Source: Tetramitus jugosus
Lineage: Eukaryota > Heterolobosea > Eutetramitea > Acrasida > Vahlkampfiidae
Direction: 5' to 3'
NCBI GenBank assembly: GCA_937625935.1
Contig: OW569391.1
Coordinates: 186,001-250,000, forward strand
Length of the DNA stretch: 64,000 nt
Each line of letters starts with the position of its first letter. Position 1 is the first letter of the stretch. A model generated the notes under the pieces. It saw only the letters and a list, made by a program, of their open reading frames with translations. It did no database searches and was not told the DNA's origin. The position numbers and the translations under genes are program-made. Below are positions 30,701 through 41,093 of the stretch, piece after piece.

Positions 30701-33221
30701 TCCCGCATTAAGTCATTGGTTGTGTGGTCTTAATGACCAAACCGTAGAAAAAGACACATCAGATGAAAATTGCCTCGGTGTCATCTGTGAAATGATCAAG
30801 CAAAGCCTTGGTGCTGATATGTGGATTCCCCACCAACTTCATGACAAGTTTATCGAGCAGTGTTTAGAGCTCATCAAACATCTATGTCATGATCGGAGAG
30901 TATACACTCTAACATTCAAGGTTCTCGAACACTACGGATTGTTCACAAGCCCCAGTACTATTCTTGTGTTGAAGGACAAATACTTGGACAACTTAAGTCA
31001 GTACGCTTCAGAAATCGAGGCATCATATCACCACTTGATTGCTCAACAAGGATTAATTCTCGATATTATTGCATTTAAACTGTTTGTTCAATCCCAAAAC
31101 AGTGAAGAATCAAAGACTCAGATGAAGAGTAGCCAAGGTGCTGCAAACCAACTGATTAATATTTTATTCAACAGTGATCCAGTCGTTCACGCTGAAAGTA
31201 GATCAAATATCTGGCTCGATAAGCTATTAATTGATGGTCAAGAGCAACGACGTGCAACCATCCTTGAACTTTTGGATGGAATACTAAAAACACTTGTAGA
31301 TAAGCCATTAGGCGAGTCCCATCGTCTCGAGCGAAGTAAGTCGATGTGTAGATCATTGAAAGGGTGGCAATCAATTTTGGAAGTGTTTCTGTCCAAAGGA
31401 ATGACCGATCTTGTGTTCACTGGATCTGACAACGAAGAGACACAATTCCGAGAACAACTTCTAATTAATGTGTCAACTGCTGTGCTCGTCAAGTTGTCAG
31501 CCATACTAGCACTGACGACAAATCAATCCGAAGAATATTTATTGATCCAGCACACATTGACTCAGATCACGTCTCGGCTGATGAGTAAGTTGAAAGAACA
31601 GCAAACGCAACAAAAACCTGTCACAGACAACGAAACAGCCTCTGTGGGACCGTATCGTTCATCTTTGATCGATCGTTGCACTACAATTCTGCAACATATC
31701 ATTCAATGCTTGCTGCGAAACTATAATTGCACTTTGACAACACGGGGCAACCTCTATGCAACTCTTTTGGACTACTTGCACTATTCTCGCCTCCGCTTTG
31801 CTACAATGCACGAACAGCAACAAATCATGGACAAAGAGAATGACCAAATCCTATCTCAAACTCATATTGATTTGATCTCACGTATTGGACGAGATATTCT
31901 GGATTGTGGCGATAATGCTTGGAAAGGTGTCGCGCTTGCTACTCTCGATTCTCTATTCAGTAAGAGATCAGAATCTAACCACCACTCCATTCAATTACAA
32001 TGGATTGAGTTTATATCTAGTAGTGGATTGTTAAGACAATTGATCGACGAACTGTGCTTGTTCCAACCACAGCTAATGTCCTTGCTTGTTGTTGACTCCA
32101 ACTTTGGCACGACAAATGAACAAGAGCGTATCAACAAGTTGTATATTCATGAAAGCATCATGTCTTTACTTCTCAAGATTAGTCTGGTTGATCCGAATGT
32201 CCTCACAAAATATAATATTCTGGGAATGATCACTGCTCAATTCAAGTTCTTGGATATCGAGACGCCTCAAGTCGAATATTCGGAACACTCGATGATCAAC
32301 GAGGATAATTACGATCTAGCTGATCTCAATAACAAATTGCTGACAGAACGATATCATCAACTCTGTGTCCCCACACTCAAGCTTGTAGTAAGCATTATCT
32401 TACAAATGCATTCAAATTATGCCTATATTGAGCAAGGTTTGCTATTCGTGGAGAAGCATTACAAAATGTTGAAACATGTGATGACTCGTGCTATTGTAGA
32501 CTCGGGAGACAACCAATTCAGTCCATTCATACTCGAGCAAGCCAGTTTAGTCACGAGCCTTCTCTATCTGCTAGGTGGCGAAGGTCACCACAACAGAAGA
32601 GTAATTCTCAAGTCAGAAAGAGTAATGCTCCAACTCCTATCCAAATATTCAGGTTTGGAGAATGCATGGCGCATTGATTCCAAGATGCCACACGAACTGA
32701 TTAGAGAAATTTGTCGAAACATTCTAGCATACTTCCGTCTGGTCACCCAGCATCTTCAATCGGACTATATCGCACTCAGGGCAGTCGTTAGTCCAAGCAT
32801 TTCTGACTCGTGTTCCATTGGCTCGCTGCTCTCTGTCATTGAGCAGGCAGTTAGATATTCATTCGAGTTGACAAAGACGATACAAGAGACATACGAACAC
32901 TCGTCTCATAACGATCAAATCATTCTGGGATATGCAATTGGCCGTGCTGCTCTTGGGACAATAATTGTGACAAGATTAGCTCCCTACCAGTACATTGTCG
33001 AGAATGCAGTTTTGTTGCTCTTGCGTCACCTAAGTTTCTTCCTCTCTAGCATTCCATCAGTCCCAGCAGATCAACAAACAAAACTCAGGGCAGACATGAC
33101 GAATCGCATCAATCTACTTGTTCAAAATTTGAACAAACTAGACATGTACCGCTCAGAACCACTGAGAACATTGATGCTGCAGACTCAGACTCTCCTCAAG
33201 CAACAACCATCACTCAAGTAA
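27741..33221 (+). CDS. NUP205: Nucleoporin of the Nup205/Nup192 family, two exons
   Basis: Exon 1 is 27741-27950 and exon 2 is 28062-33221. The 111-nt intron (GTATGT...ATAG) joins in phase 0 to give 1789 aa. The N-terminal part after the junction (LIDISIQLSNELNLNELLVVKLL) matches the pattern that opens Nup205/Nup192 proteins (x-x-L-x-x-x-L-x-L-N-E-L-x-x-V-x-L-L). The rest is all-helical with many Leu/Ile-rich repeats, as expected for the alpha-solenoid that forms the inner ring of the nuclear pore. Length lies between yeast Nup192 (1683) and human NUP205 (2012). No other domain is visible. Assignment relies on length, solenoid nature and the N-terminal motif. Confidence 0.8.
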
Positions 33222-33280
33222 GAGCATTTGTGAAAAAGCAGCAATAAAATTTTCACTTCGGACTAATTCAACCACAATCG

Positions 33281-33329
33281 TGAAGGTTCAATGAGTCAAC
33301 CAACAGTCAACCAAGATTATTTCGAAAAA
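33281..33329 (+). promoter_or_regulatory. Upstream module of RPS7 shared with RPS9
   Basis: TGAAGGTTCAATGA (33281-33294), then TCAACCAAC (33295-33303) and GTCAACCAAG (33306-33315), then TTCGAAAAA (33321-33329), about 150-200 bp before the RPS7 start. The same three blocks in the same order and orientation lie upstream of RPS9 (43163-43218). They probably bind factors coordinating ribosomal-protein genes. Confidence 0.65.
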
Positions 33330-33374
33330 GTTTGAAGAAAAAACCAAAAAACACAAAACCTGCCAAAACACCCA

Positions 33375-33383
33375 TATATAAGG
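33375..33383 (+). promoter_or_regulatory. TATA-like box of RPS7
   Basis: TATATAAGG lies about 100 bp upstream of the RPS7 ATG and downstream of the shared upstream module. Position and sequence fit a TATA element. A second AT-rich run (TTGTATATG) follows 4 bp later. Confidence 0.4.
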
Positions 33384-33479
33384 TATTGTATATGTCTCAC
33401 GCCAACGATGATTCTTCGACTTGTCCGAGCAAAACAAAATCTCACCCAAAAATCTTTCATCTTATAGTCATAACATAGA

Positions 33480-34046
33480 ATGTTAACTGCATTGAGAAAG
33501 CTTAGAAAGCAAGGCGAAGAAAAGCCAACTGAACTCGAAACTCAAGTCGCACAAGCTGTTTTCGATTTGGAAGTTAACGACAAGAACTTGAAGACTGACT
33601 TGCAATTGTTGCACTTCACCAATGCTCAAGAAATTGCTGTCTCCAAGGACAAGTCTGTTGTTGTTGTCTTTGTCCCAGTCAGACAATTGAAGGGATGGAA
33701 GAAGGTCCACACCAGAGTCGTCAGAGAATTGGAAAAGAAGTTTGCTGGAAAGCACGTCTTGATCATTGGTCAAAGAAAGGCTTTGAAGAAGCCAACTAAC
33801 TCCACCGTTAGAAGACCAAGAGCAAGATCCCTTGCTGAAGTCCAAAGAAACTTGTTGGAAGATATTGCATACCCAGTCCAAATTGTTGGTAGAAGAATCA
33901 GAGTTAGAGTAGATGGATCTCAACACCAAAGAATCTTCTTGGATGCCAAGGAAAAGAACAACTACGAATCCAAGCTTAAGACTTTCTCCACAATCTACAG
34001 AAAGATGACCGGAAAGAGAGTTTCCTACGAATTCTTGTCTGCTTAA
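33480..34046 (+). CDS. RPS7: 40S ribosomal protein eS7
   Basis: 188 aa, single exon. It matches eS7 throughout: VVVFVPVRQLKGWKKVHTRV, RELEKKFAGKHVLIIGQRK, RPRARSLAEVQRNLLEDI, and the C-terminus KLKTFSTIYRKMTGKRVSYEF. Length is like human RPS7 (194). Codon use is strongly biased (GTC, AAG, AGA, TTG, CCA), unlike neighbouring genes, as expected for high expression. The upstream region carries the module shared with RPS9 and a TATA-like box. Confidence 0.98.
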   Translation: MLTALRKLRKQGEEKPTELETQVAQAVFDLEVNDKNLKTDLQLLHFTNAQEIAVSKDKSVVVVFVPVRQLKGWKKVHTRVVRELEKKFAGKHVLIIGQRKALKKPTNSTVRRPRARSLAEVQRNLLEDIAYPVQIVGRRIRVRVDGSQHQRIFLDAKEKNNYESKLKTFSTIYRKMTGKRVSYEFLSA

Positions 34047-34293
34047 ATCAGTAAAATCATCATTTTTCTATGTTATGAATTTGCTTTTCCCTTTCAACGA
34101 ACAAGTGACTCTTCTTGCATCAAAATGGATGTGGTTGTTTGGGATCACACGTTTGTTTCTTCCAGTTCGGACAAAATTGCTGTTGTTTCATTTCCTTCTT
34201 CTGGAACAAAAACATTTCCGAACACAAAAAAACGAGAAGCATCCATCACTGCACAACAATAACAAACGATAGATACACAGTCATTCATTAATC

Positions 34294-35227
34294 ATGTCAG
34301 AATCAGAACTATTCAGAGGCTATGAGAGTGAATACTTTGAAGTGGCCAACAGCATGAAGAGACAAGTGGCTCAAATCAAGAATCAATCCGGTGGTATGTG
34401 TGTGTGAGTGTGTTCGCATGAGTGAATAACAAACATTAGTGTATATACGTGTGTTCGCATGAGTGAATAACAATACTAACACAACAATGCTATGTGACAT
34501 CTATGTGTGATATATGATGATGATATGTGATGATGCAATGATATGTGTGATGATATGTGTGATGATAGAGGCCAGAAAGAGAACACTTCAACAATTGTCC
34601 AAAAACCTGGAGAGAGCCGATTCCTTATTGAGAGACATGGAACAAGAAGTGGCATCAATTGCCAAGCGAGACATTCGAGACAAATTAAACACACGATTAA
34701 AAACAGTGAGCGGCGACATTGCCAAAACACGATCCGAATTTGAAGCACAAAAAAGCAGGGGACCAAACTCTGGATCAGAGAGAGATTCATTGCTCGGAAG
34801 TGGTGGTGCAAAAAAGGACGAATTTCAAATTGCAGAAGACGACTATAGAAGTCGATTGGCTCAGTCAACGCGCTCAGTCGAAAGAACAAGTGATAGTTTG
34901 CAGCGATCGATGCAAATTTTGGATGAGACTGAGCAGATGGGTGTTCAGACGGCAGAGGACGTGAAGCGACAAGGTGAACAATTGAGGAGAACGAGAGACA
35001 GATTGCATGATGCAAATGAAGAGTTGACAGTGGGTAGTAGAATCATTGGAAGGTTGTCTAGAAGACAGATTACGAACCGTATCATTATTATTTTGATTAT
35101 TTTGCTCATGTTGGTTGTGATTGGCATCTTGGTGTTCTTTATTGTGCGTCCGTTTGTGAAGAAAAAGAATCCTTCACCTGCTCCAAGTCCCTCTCCATCA
35201 CCATCTCCCCCTGCCTTTAAACTCTAA
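34294..35227 (+). CDS. VTI1: Qb-SNARE of the Vti1 family, two exons
   Basis: Exon 1 is 34294-34393 and exon 2 is 34569-35227. The 175-nt intron (GTATGT...GATAG) joins in phase 1 to give 252 aa. The N-terminal Habc-type region (LFRGYESEYFEVANSMKRQ, ARKRTLQQLSKNLERADSLL) is typical of Vti1. The SNARE helix runs about 131-191 with a zero-layer Gln in RQGEQLRRTRDRL, and the membrane anchor is at about 205-226. Family role: fusion among Golgi, endosome and lysosome/vacuole. Oddity: about 26 residues follow the anchor (KKKNPSPAPSPSPSP...), a Pro/Ser-rich luminal tail not usual in Vti1 proteins. Confidence 0.9.
34408..34473 (+). repeat. 25-bp direct repeat within the VTI1 intron
   Basis: Two identical 25-mers at 34408-34432 and 34449-34473 (start GTGTGTTCGCATGAGTG, end AATAACAA), offset by 41 bp. 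The intron also has TGATGATATGTG near-repeats toward its 3' end. A TACTAAC sequence at about 34474-34480 resembles a branch point, although it lies far from the acceptor. Confidence 0.85.
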
Positions 35228-35325
35228 TCATTATTGTTGTTGCGTGTAAGATAGATAAAATGCAATTATTATTATAATATATTTGTTTATTTTATGTTGA
35301 TGATGTGTAATTTTACAAAATGAGA

Positions 35326-37761
35326 TTAGAATCCACCGAGGAGGGTTGGTGGAGCTGCAATGTTTCTTCCGGAAAGGAAGCTCGTTGTGTTGGTTGTCAC
35401 AGACAGTTCTTCGTCATCGTTCGAGAATGAATTCTTGTGTTGGACTGGATGAGAGAAGATTGTACTGTCCTTGAGGAAACTTTCCTCTTGTTCAACACAC
35501 TTTTCCAACACTGACTTTAACACTTGTTCATCTTCCAACAACTTTTCCTTCACAGCGTTGACTTCAAAGATTTCAGCCAAGGCACTGTCGCTGAGGCATG
35601 TGATTGTGGATTGAATAGTGTTCCACAAGCTAGATTGCATTGGCAATAGGAAAAAGTTGTAAAACTTGAGCATGACGTTCTTTGAGATTCTAGACTTCAA
35701 GTCATCGAAAATCTTGCTGCTCAGCTTGACAACACACTCCTTGATTTGTTTCGTATCGGACAAATCATTAGGCAAATGCTTGTTCAAGTCTTGCATCTCT
35801 CCCAAGTCCCAATAGATGGCAGCAGTGCAATAGAACTCGTCCATGCACTTGTCACGCACCAATTCAGCAGTTTGATCCACAAATTCATTGTACAAGTCTC
35901 TCACATGGAATGTAAAGTAAGGGAATCTTTCAAAGTCATCATCACTGGCCTCTAACAAGTCAGTTGACAAGTTTGCAATGCCAGAGCCCACCTGTTGCTG
36001 TGCACTGTTCTTTCTTCTTGTTTCCATAATCTTTCCTACGACATTGCTCAATCTCTTCATGATATAAACAGCTCTCTTGCACAATTGGTCAATCAATGTG
36101 CCCAGAATGTCCCTTGCCTTTTGTTGAGCAATATCACAACTTGCATAGGCAAAGTTTGGAATATTGTTCAATCTGTTGAGACCAGCCGCCGTTGCGATAT
36201 CATCCATTGTAACTTCACTAATCACAATATGATCGACAACTGACTTGAATTCGGCCATCAATCTCTCAAACTGTTGACCACCGTAGAGACGAGAGTCAAA
36301 GTATGGAATTTTCCACGTTTGAGCTTCAACCTTGATTTCCTGATAGTTGGAATCAAACCATTCACCTTGACCATAATTCTTCTCTTCCAACAGTGTTTGA
36401 CCGTTGACTGATGGATTACCTTCCGAAGTACCAGCAATCAACTTTTCAATAATTTGCAAAAAGTGAACGACATAGTTGGTGGCTGTCGTTCTCAGTTTGC
36501 CACTATCGAGAGATTGCAACAAGTGACGCAATTTTTCAAGCTTTACACCAGTGTCTCTCTTGAGAGCTCTCAAACGCTTGAGAACTTGAGGAATATGGTT
36601 TTGATAGCTCTTCCAAGCAATTTGTTGAATGACTCTTCTTAGATTATGGATACCAATGCTCTCTGAGAATCTCTTATCGAACTGAAGGTTGTCCAACAGT
36701 TGACGATCTCTTTGATAGGATTGGAAGACACGTTCACGATAGAGCTTGACACTGGTGGAGGACTTTTGGTCGTCGTCATTCTCTTGCTTGCAGTTTGATC
36801 TTACACGATCACCAAAGGCACTGACGAAAAAGGTTTGAGCGTCTCTTGGTTTGCCTGCGAGGAAACGGTTGACTTTGGCCGTGTTGCTGAGCGATGATTT
36901 TAGCAAAAGATGGAATTTGCTGTAGACGAGTGTGGTACGTGTCATGCTTGGATCGACTCTCTTGACAAAGTTGAACATTTGTAGCTGAGCCCATTCATTG
37001 GCTGGTTCAACGCATACAATGTGTCTATGGGTTGGTCTCACGAGACTGAGCACGAGTTCCTCCATTTTCTCGACCTTTTCATCTCCGACAGGGGAGGAGG
37101 CGGTGGAGCTTGGAGAGCTAGGGAGGGAGCTCAAAGGATGAGTCAATCCAGGTGTATCAATAAACGTAATGTTCATGAAGCTTTCATGTTCAACTTGCAT
37201 AAAAATGGGAACAGGAGAAAATTTTGACAAACGCAGAGAAAGCTCCTCTTCCAATTCAGCTTCATTGTCAGCAACCCAATCAGAGTCCAAATGAGGCGTC
37301 TCCAACCCTTCCAACTGCGACAAATCTCTTCTCAAGGTAACTCTTGGCTTCTCCTTGACATCTCTATTATTGACCAGAGAAATGTGAACAGCTCTCTTCG
37401 TAGTTACGTTGCTACTGCTTTGACTATTGATGCTATTGATGCTATTGCTACTGTTGTTGCCATTGTTGCTATTCTCATTGTAGCTCACATGGTTCATTGA
37501 ATAGCCTACAATTGACTCTAGCAGAGTTGATTTACCTGAAGCTTGAGTACCAATAAAGACAAACTCGGGAACAGGGATTTGAACGTTGAGGTCTCTAGCA
37601 AAGTGAAGAATACTGCCAAATGATTGAAACACGTTGGAGGGGAAAGCTGGAGCAAAGTATTGAGAAGCTCCAGTGGTGGGTATGCCTTCCAACTCTTTGA
37701 TTTCATTCTCGTATGAAAGGCTATTGTTGCTGCTACTGTTGTTGTTGTTGTTGCTCATCAT
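35326..37761 (-). CDS. Dynamin-related GTPase, DRP5/ARC5-like
   Basis: 811 aa from the ATG at 37761 (MMSNNNNN); there is no ATG further upstream in the frame. GTPase motifs: G1 GTQASGKST (about 71-79), G3 DTPG in ITFIDTPGLTHPL (about 200), and a G4 position reading YSKF instead of TKxD. The switch region has Asn/Ser-rich inserts. VFIGTQASGKSTLLESIVGY and the region after DTPG (LVLSLVRPTHRHIVCVEPANEWAQLQMFNFVKRVDPSMTRT, shown only in part by its pattern) follow the plant/protist cytokinesis and plastid-division dynamins better than classical dynamin. A long helical middle/GED region fills 400-790. No PH or Pro-rich domain is obvious. Probable role: membrane scission in cytokinesis or organelle division. 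Confidence 0.75.
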   Translation of the reverse strand: MMSNNNNNSSSNNSLSYENEIKELEGIPTTGASQYFAPAFPSNVFQSFGSILHFARDLNVQIPVPEFVFIGTQASGKSTLLESIVGYSMNHVSYNENSNNGNNSSNSINSINSQSSSNVTTKRAVHISLVNNRDVKEKPRVTLRRDLSQLEGLETPHLDSDWVADNEAELEEELSLRLSKFSPVPIFMQVEHESFMNITFIDTPGLTHPLSSLPSSPSSTASSPVGDEKVEKMEELVLSLVRPTHRHIVCVEPANEWAQLQMFNFVKRVDPSMTRTTLVYSKFHLLLKSSLSNTAKVNRFLAGKPRDAQTFFVSAFGDRVRSNCKQENDDDQKSSTSVKLYRERVFQSYQRDRQLLDNLQFDKRFSESIGIHNLRRVIQQIAWKSYQNHIPQVLKRLRALKRDTGVKLEKLRHLLQSLDSGKLRTTATNYVVHFLQIIEKLIAGTSEGNPSVNGQTLLEEKNYGQGEWFDSNYQEIKVEAQTWKIPYFDSRLYGGQQFERLMAEFKSVVDHIVISEVTMDDIATAAGLNRLNNIPNFAYASCDIAQQKARDILGTLIDQLCKRAVYIMKRLSNVVGKIMETRRKNSAQQQVGSGIANLSTDLLEASDDDFERFPYFTFHVRDLYNEFVDQTAELVRDKCMDEFYCTAAIYWDLGEMQDLNKHLPNDLSDTKQIKECVVKLSSKIFDDLKSRISKNVMLKFYNFFLLPMQSSLWNTIQSTITCLSDSALAEIFEVNAVKEKLLEDEQVLKSVLEKCVEQEESFLKDSTIFSHPVQHKNSFSNDDEELSVTTNTTSFLSGRNIAAPPTLLGGF

Positions 37762-38025
37762 TAGCTTTGGATATGGAGGTGAGTGCGAGAGGAAGTGTGT
37801 TTTTTTTGGAGGTGCAATAAGTGCTATTCTTCTGCTTCTTAAAGTAAATGAGTGTGTGCTTTGGGTGGTGTGGAGACGAGGTTGCAAAAGTGGTGACGAA
37901 TATCAATAAATTTTGAGACGAGCAATCATTTTGATAAAAGCAATGACATGTTCGTTTGACGCTTGACATTTGGGCCCTTTATTTTTGTAAGATGGTGTTG
38001 TGACAATACCTCGAAAATACACTCA

Positions 38026-38810
38026 TTAGACCCAGTTCAGCCAGTCCATCAACTCTGAGAATTCAACGGTGCCTCCTTGATCCTTATCTAGGAAGCGGAC
38101 CGCCGCCTCCACTTCTGAAGCAGGTGCATCTTTTTTCTGGTATCAATAACGGGATGTGAGCAAATGGATCTCAATTTACGACTACCAGACTTGGATTGGT
38201 TCATAATCAAACAAACAAAAATAACAACTGGATGTCATCCAGCACATACTAAACATACCTGCATCAACTTTTCATAGATGTTTTTAAATTCAGAAATACT
38301 CAACTTGTTATCCGAGGAGCAATCACAACTCCAGAACAGATTCGCTGCATACTCAATCAGTTCTAACTTTTGCTCAAAGCGTGAAAAGGAGTCTGTGTGA
38401 GCCAATCGACTCCACTAATATGGACAAGCGTGCATTCACATAATAATTAGCATATTGTTCGTTCAATAAACAAAAATCTTAACATCACCCTATGATCGCT
38501 TAAACTTAAATGACAACGTACCCACTTGAAAAACTCTTCAAAGCTAATACATCCAGAATTGTCTCGATCAATCAACATTTTCAAAGCTTTCAAAGAAGTT
38601 TCGCTTGACAGTGAAACTCCCAAATCTTCCAACAATTGACCCAACTCGCCACTGTCCATGGAATCGTTATTATTTACATCGTACTTGGAGAAGAGAGATT
38701 TGAGCTAACATGAAAAAGCAGTGTGTGAGTATAAACATGATAAGTTTCTTTCGGTAGTAGAATCGTTGACGTACAACTACTTTATCTTGTGCGTAGACAA
38801 TGGATGACAT
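38026..38810 (-). CDS. Calmodulin-like four-EF-hand protein, four exons
   Basis: Exons 38810-38775, 38704-38522, 38414-38259 and 38136-38026. Introns are 70, 107 and 122 nt, with donors GTACGT, GTACGT and GTATGT, all phase 0. The product is 161 aa. Four EF-hand loops are visible after splicing: DVNNNDSMDSGEL, DRDNSGCISFEEF, DCSSDNKLSISEF and DKDQGGTVEFSEL. Loops 2 and 4 look canonical for Ca2+; loop 1 (Met at the hydrophobic position) and loop 3 are less regular. Trp-rich ends of loops 2-4 (FFKWWSR, MDWLNWV) are unlike calmodulin. It is a Ca2+ sensor of unknown target. It shares a promoter region with the divergent SSX2IP-like gene. Confidence 0.85.
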
Positions 38811-38931
38811 CTTTCTGGTTTTTTGGTGGTGCTGTTTCAGTTTGATTTCCGAAAGCTGAGATCTCACCTGTTATTGTTCAGATGAGCACTGACACCTTTT
38901 TGTCCTATTCACCGCCTGTCGGAGAGATAAA

Positions 38932-38947
38932 TTTCTGGCGCCAGAAA
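38932..38947. promoter_or_regulatory. 16-bp perfect palindrome in a divergent promoter
   Basis: TTTCTGGCGCCAGAAA is its own reverse complement. It lies 122 bp from the EF-hand start codon and 174 bp from the SSX2IP-like start codon, between two divergent genes. The GGCGCC core is the same as in the MCM3 E2F-type site, but the flanks differ. Confidence 0.5.
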
Positions 38948-39120
38948 AACGTTCGTTATGTAACTGAATTATCCCTTTGTCTCTATGGCAATTCGGCTTC
39001 TGGGGAATGCTCTCTCTGACCCTCAACTGTCGACAGTAAAGTTGTTTAACACTGCCCCGATTTCTCTCTCGCTCACACAAACAACAAAACAAAGTAAAGG
39101 ACCACAACAACCAACCGGAC

Positions 39121-40800
39121 ATGCAAACCAACACTTCATTCAGTGGTTCCAACTATCACTTCTTTCCACAGAACAACAATAACAATTACCAGTCTGGTGG
39201 TACCACAACAGGCAGAGCAATCCATTCAGAAGAATCAGAAGATGAGATGCTCTTTAGTGGTACAACAAACATTAACTCCTTCTTGAATCATTCTGTGGCT
39301 CAAAACCACCAAAACCAACAACAACAGCAGCTCTATAGTCGTCGCTCTAGTGGAGACAATAACAACATGACAAGTACCACGTCGAATTTTACGACTAGAA
39401 ACGTGTTTCACTCTGGTGCAACCACTACAAGCCACAATACGACGAATACAAGCACAACGATCGAAGACAGCTTTTCAGGTAGTCAAGGAATCTATGGTAA
39501 CATGTATGAACAACCGTTTGCTTCAATGAACACGTTTGAGCCATGTCTACAGAATTTGAATCAGAGGTTATCAGTCAATGGTTATCCCTATCCCATTGAA
39601 TTCAAGAAGGAGTATGTGGATGAGAAGGATGTCAAGATTTTAAACGTTGTTCATTTGTTGTTGAAACAGCATCAGATGAATGTGGAGTTTAGAAGTGAAT
39701 TGAATGATAAAATGAGTCGATTAAGGTGCGACAATGACAGTATGCACTTGAATCTGTCAAGATTGAAACAAAAGTATGATCAAGTCGAAAGAGAATTGAA
39801 CATGATGAGATCAAAGGAAAGATCGATTGCAAGTCAACACTTGAAGGAATTGAAAAAATTGGAGATTGACAAGGAAGCCCTTCAAAGAGATGTAAAAAAT
39901 ATGATACAGAAGCAGGATCAATATGAACACAAGTATCAAAGAAAGGAACGAGAGTACAATCAACTCAAGGAAAGAATGCAGACTATGATTAATCAAAGAT
40001 CGACTCCTGTGAACTCTAGGTCCCTTCCTGCTCAGAAAATTGAAATTGTGAATCTACTGCCGAATCACAATAGTCATGGTTCGTGGAAGAATGGATCAGC
40101 AAGAAATGAAGATAACCTGTATCAAAATATCGTTGGTGCATTCACAGATGAAAAGAATGAATTAGTGAGTGAAAATCAACTGTTGAGAGAGTCTCTAAAG
40201 TCTCTCAATGCCGAACTCAATCAATTGAAACAAGTGGTGTACAGTGCAAAGGGCTTCTCAGCTGATGAGGATGCTTCTTTGACTGACTTGATTGATGGAC
40301 AATTTGAGCTACCGTATCAGATGACCTGCGATGATATCGAAGGTGAGATGAAGCACAAGATTGACCAAGTGTATCAAATGATTCAAGCCCCAGTGCCAAA
40401 CAAGGGAGGAAGTGGTCAAGATATTGAGTCTCTTGCTCATTTATTAAGTTCTAACCTGCCTGGTAATGCTGCTGTGGAAGCCATTAATCTGTTGTCCAAT
40501 ATTCAACAAAGACAATCAGAGTTTAAGAAGGTGATGGAGGAACAAAATGCTCTGTTACAACTCAACCTGGCTCAAAACGAACGAAAGGAAATGGACATTA
40601 TATCAATTGCCCAACCAAGTGGCAAGGAAAATGAAGCACCAATCAATCACAAGAACAATACCAATTCTTGGGGCAGTGTTGACAAGCAAATGCAGCAGGA
40701 TAAGCGGCAAATGCAACTTCTGTCTAGACAGATAACGAAACAGCAGCCTAAGAATCTTCATGACCATTTCTCAAATGACGGAATCATGTTTGACGAATAG
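39121..40800 (+). CDS. SSX2IP/ADIP/Msd1-like coiled-coil centriolar protein
   Basis: 559 aa, single exon. The N-terminal 145 residues are Asn/Ser/Thr/Gln-rich. The recognisable part starts near 150 with a helical segment (LNQRLSVNGYPYPI, NVVHLLLKQHQ). A coiled coil (about 185-300) follows, ending in YQRKEREYNQLKERM (about 271-285), the signature of the afadin- and alpha-actinin-binding (ADIP/SSX2IP/Msd1) domain. A second coiled-coil stretch lies at about 335-375. In animals and yeast these proteins anchor microtubule minus ends at centrosomes and spindle poles and support ciliary basal bodies. In an amoeboflagellate this fits basal-body formation. The conserved motif is convincing; the cellular role is inferred. 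Confidence 0.75.
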   Translation: MQTNTSFSGSNYHFFPQNNNNNYQSGGTTTGRAIHSEESEDEMLFSGTTNINSFLNHSVAQNHQNQQQQQLYSRRSSGDNNNMTSTTSNFTTRNVFHSGATTTSHNTTNTSTTIEDSFSGSQGIYGNMYEQPFASMNTFEPCLQNLNQRLSVNGYPYPIEFKKEYVDEKDVKILNVVHLLLKQHQMNVEFRSELNDKMSRLRCDNDSMHLNLSRLKQKYDQVERELNMMRSKERSIASQHLKELKKLEIDKEALQRDVKNMIQKQDQYEHKYQRKEREYNQLKERMQTMINQRSTPVNSRSLPAQKIEIVNLLPNHNSHGSWKNGSARNEDNLYQNIVGAFTDEKNELVSENQLLRESLKSLNAELNQLKQVVYSAKGFSADEDASLTDLIDGQFELPYQMTCDDIEGEMKHKIDQVYQMIQAPVPNKGGSGQDIESLAHLLSSNLPGNAAVEAINLLSNIQQRQSEFKKVMEEQNALLQLNLAQNERKEMDIISIAQPSGKENEAPINHKNNTNSWGSVDKQMQQDKRQMQLLSRQITKQQPKNLHDHFSNDGIMFDE

Positions 40801-41093
40801 AGTTCAAATGTCACAACAGACAGCAACCTAAGCAGTGAAGTTGATCGAGCACCTCACACTATCCACCCTTGTAAATATTGCATGAAGGGAGTGGAATCTT
40901 GGCGATCCCACTATTGTCTCTCATTCAATAAACAAGAGAAATTTATCATCCACAGTTGTTATCCAAATTGTATTCACACAACGAACATTTTTCACCCGAC
41001 AAAAAAGCAAATTGTGAATGGAACTTTCGGCGTCCAATTCAACCAAGAAAAAAACAACAAGAACAACAAACAACGATAGTAAAAAAAACAACA

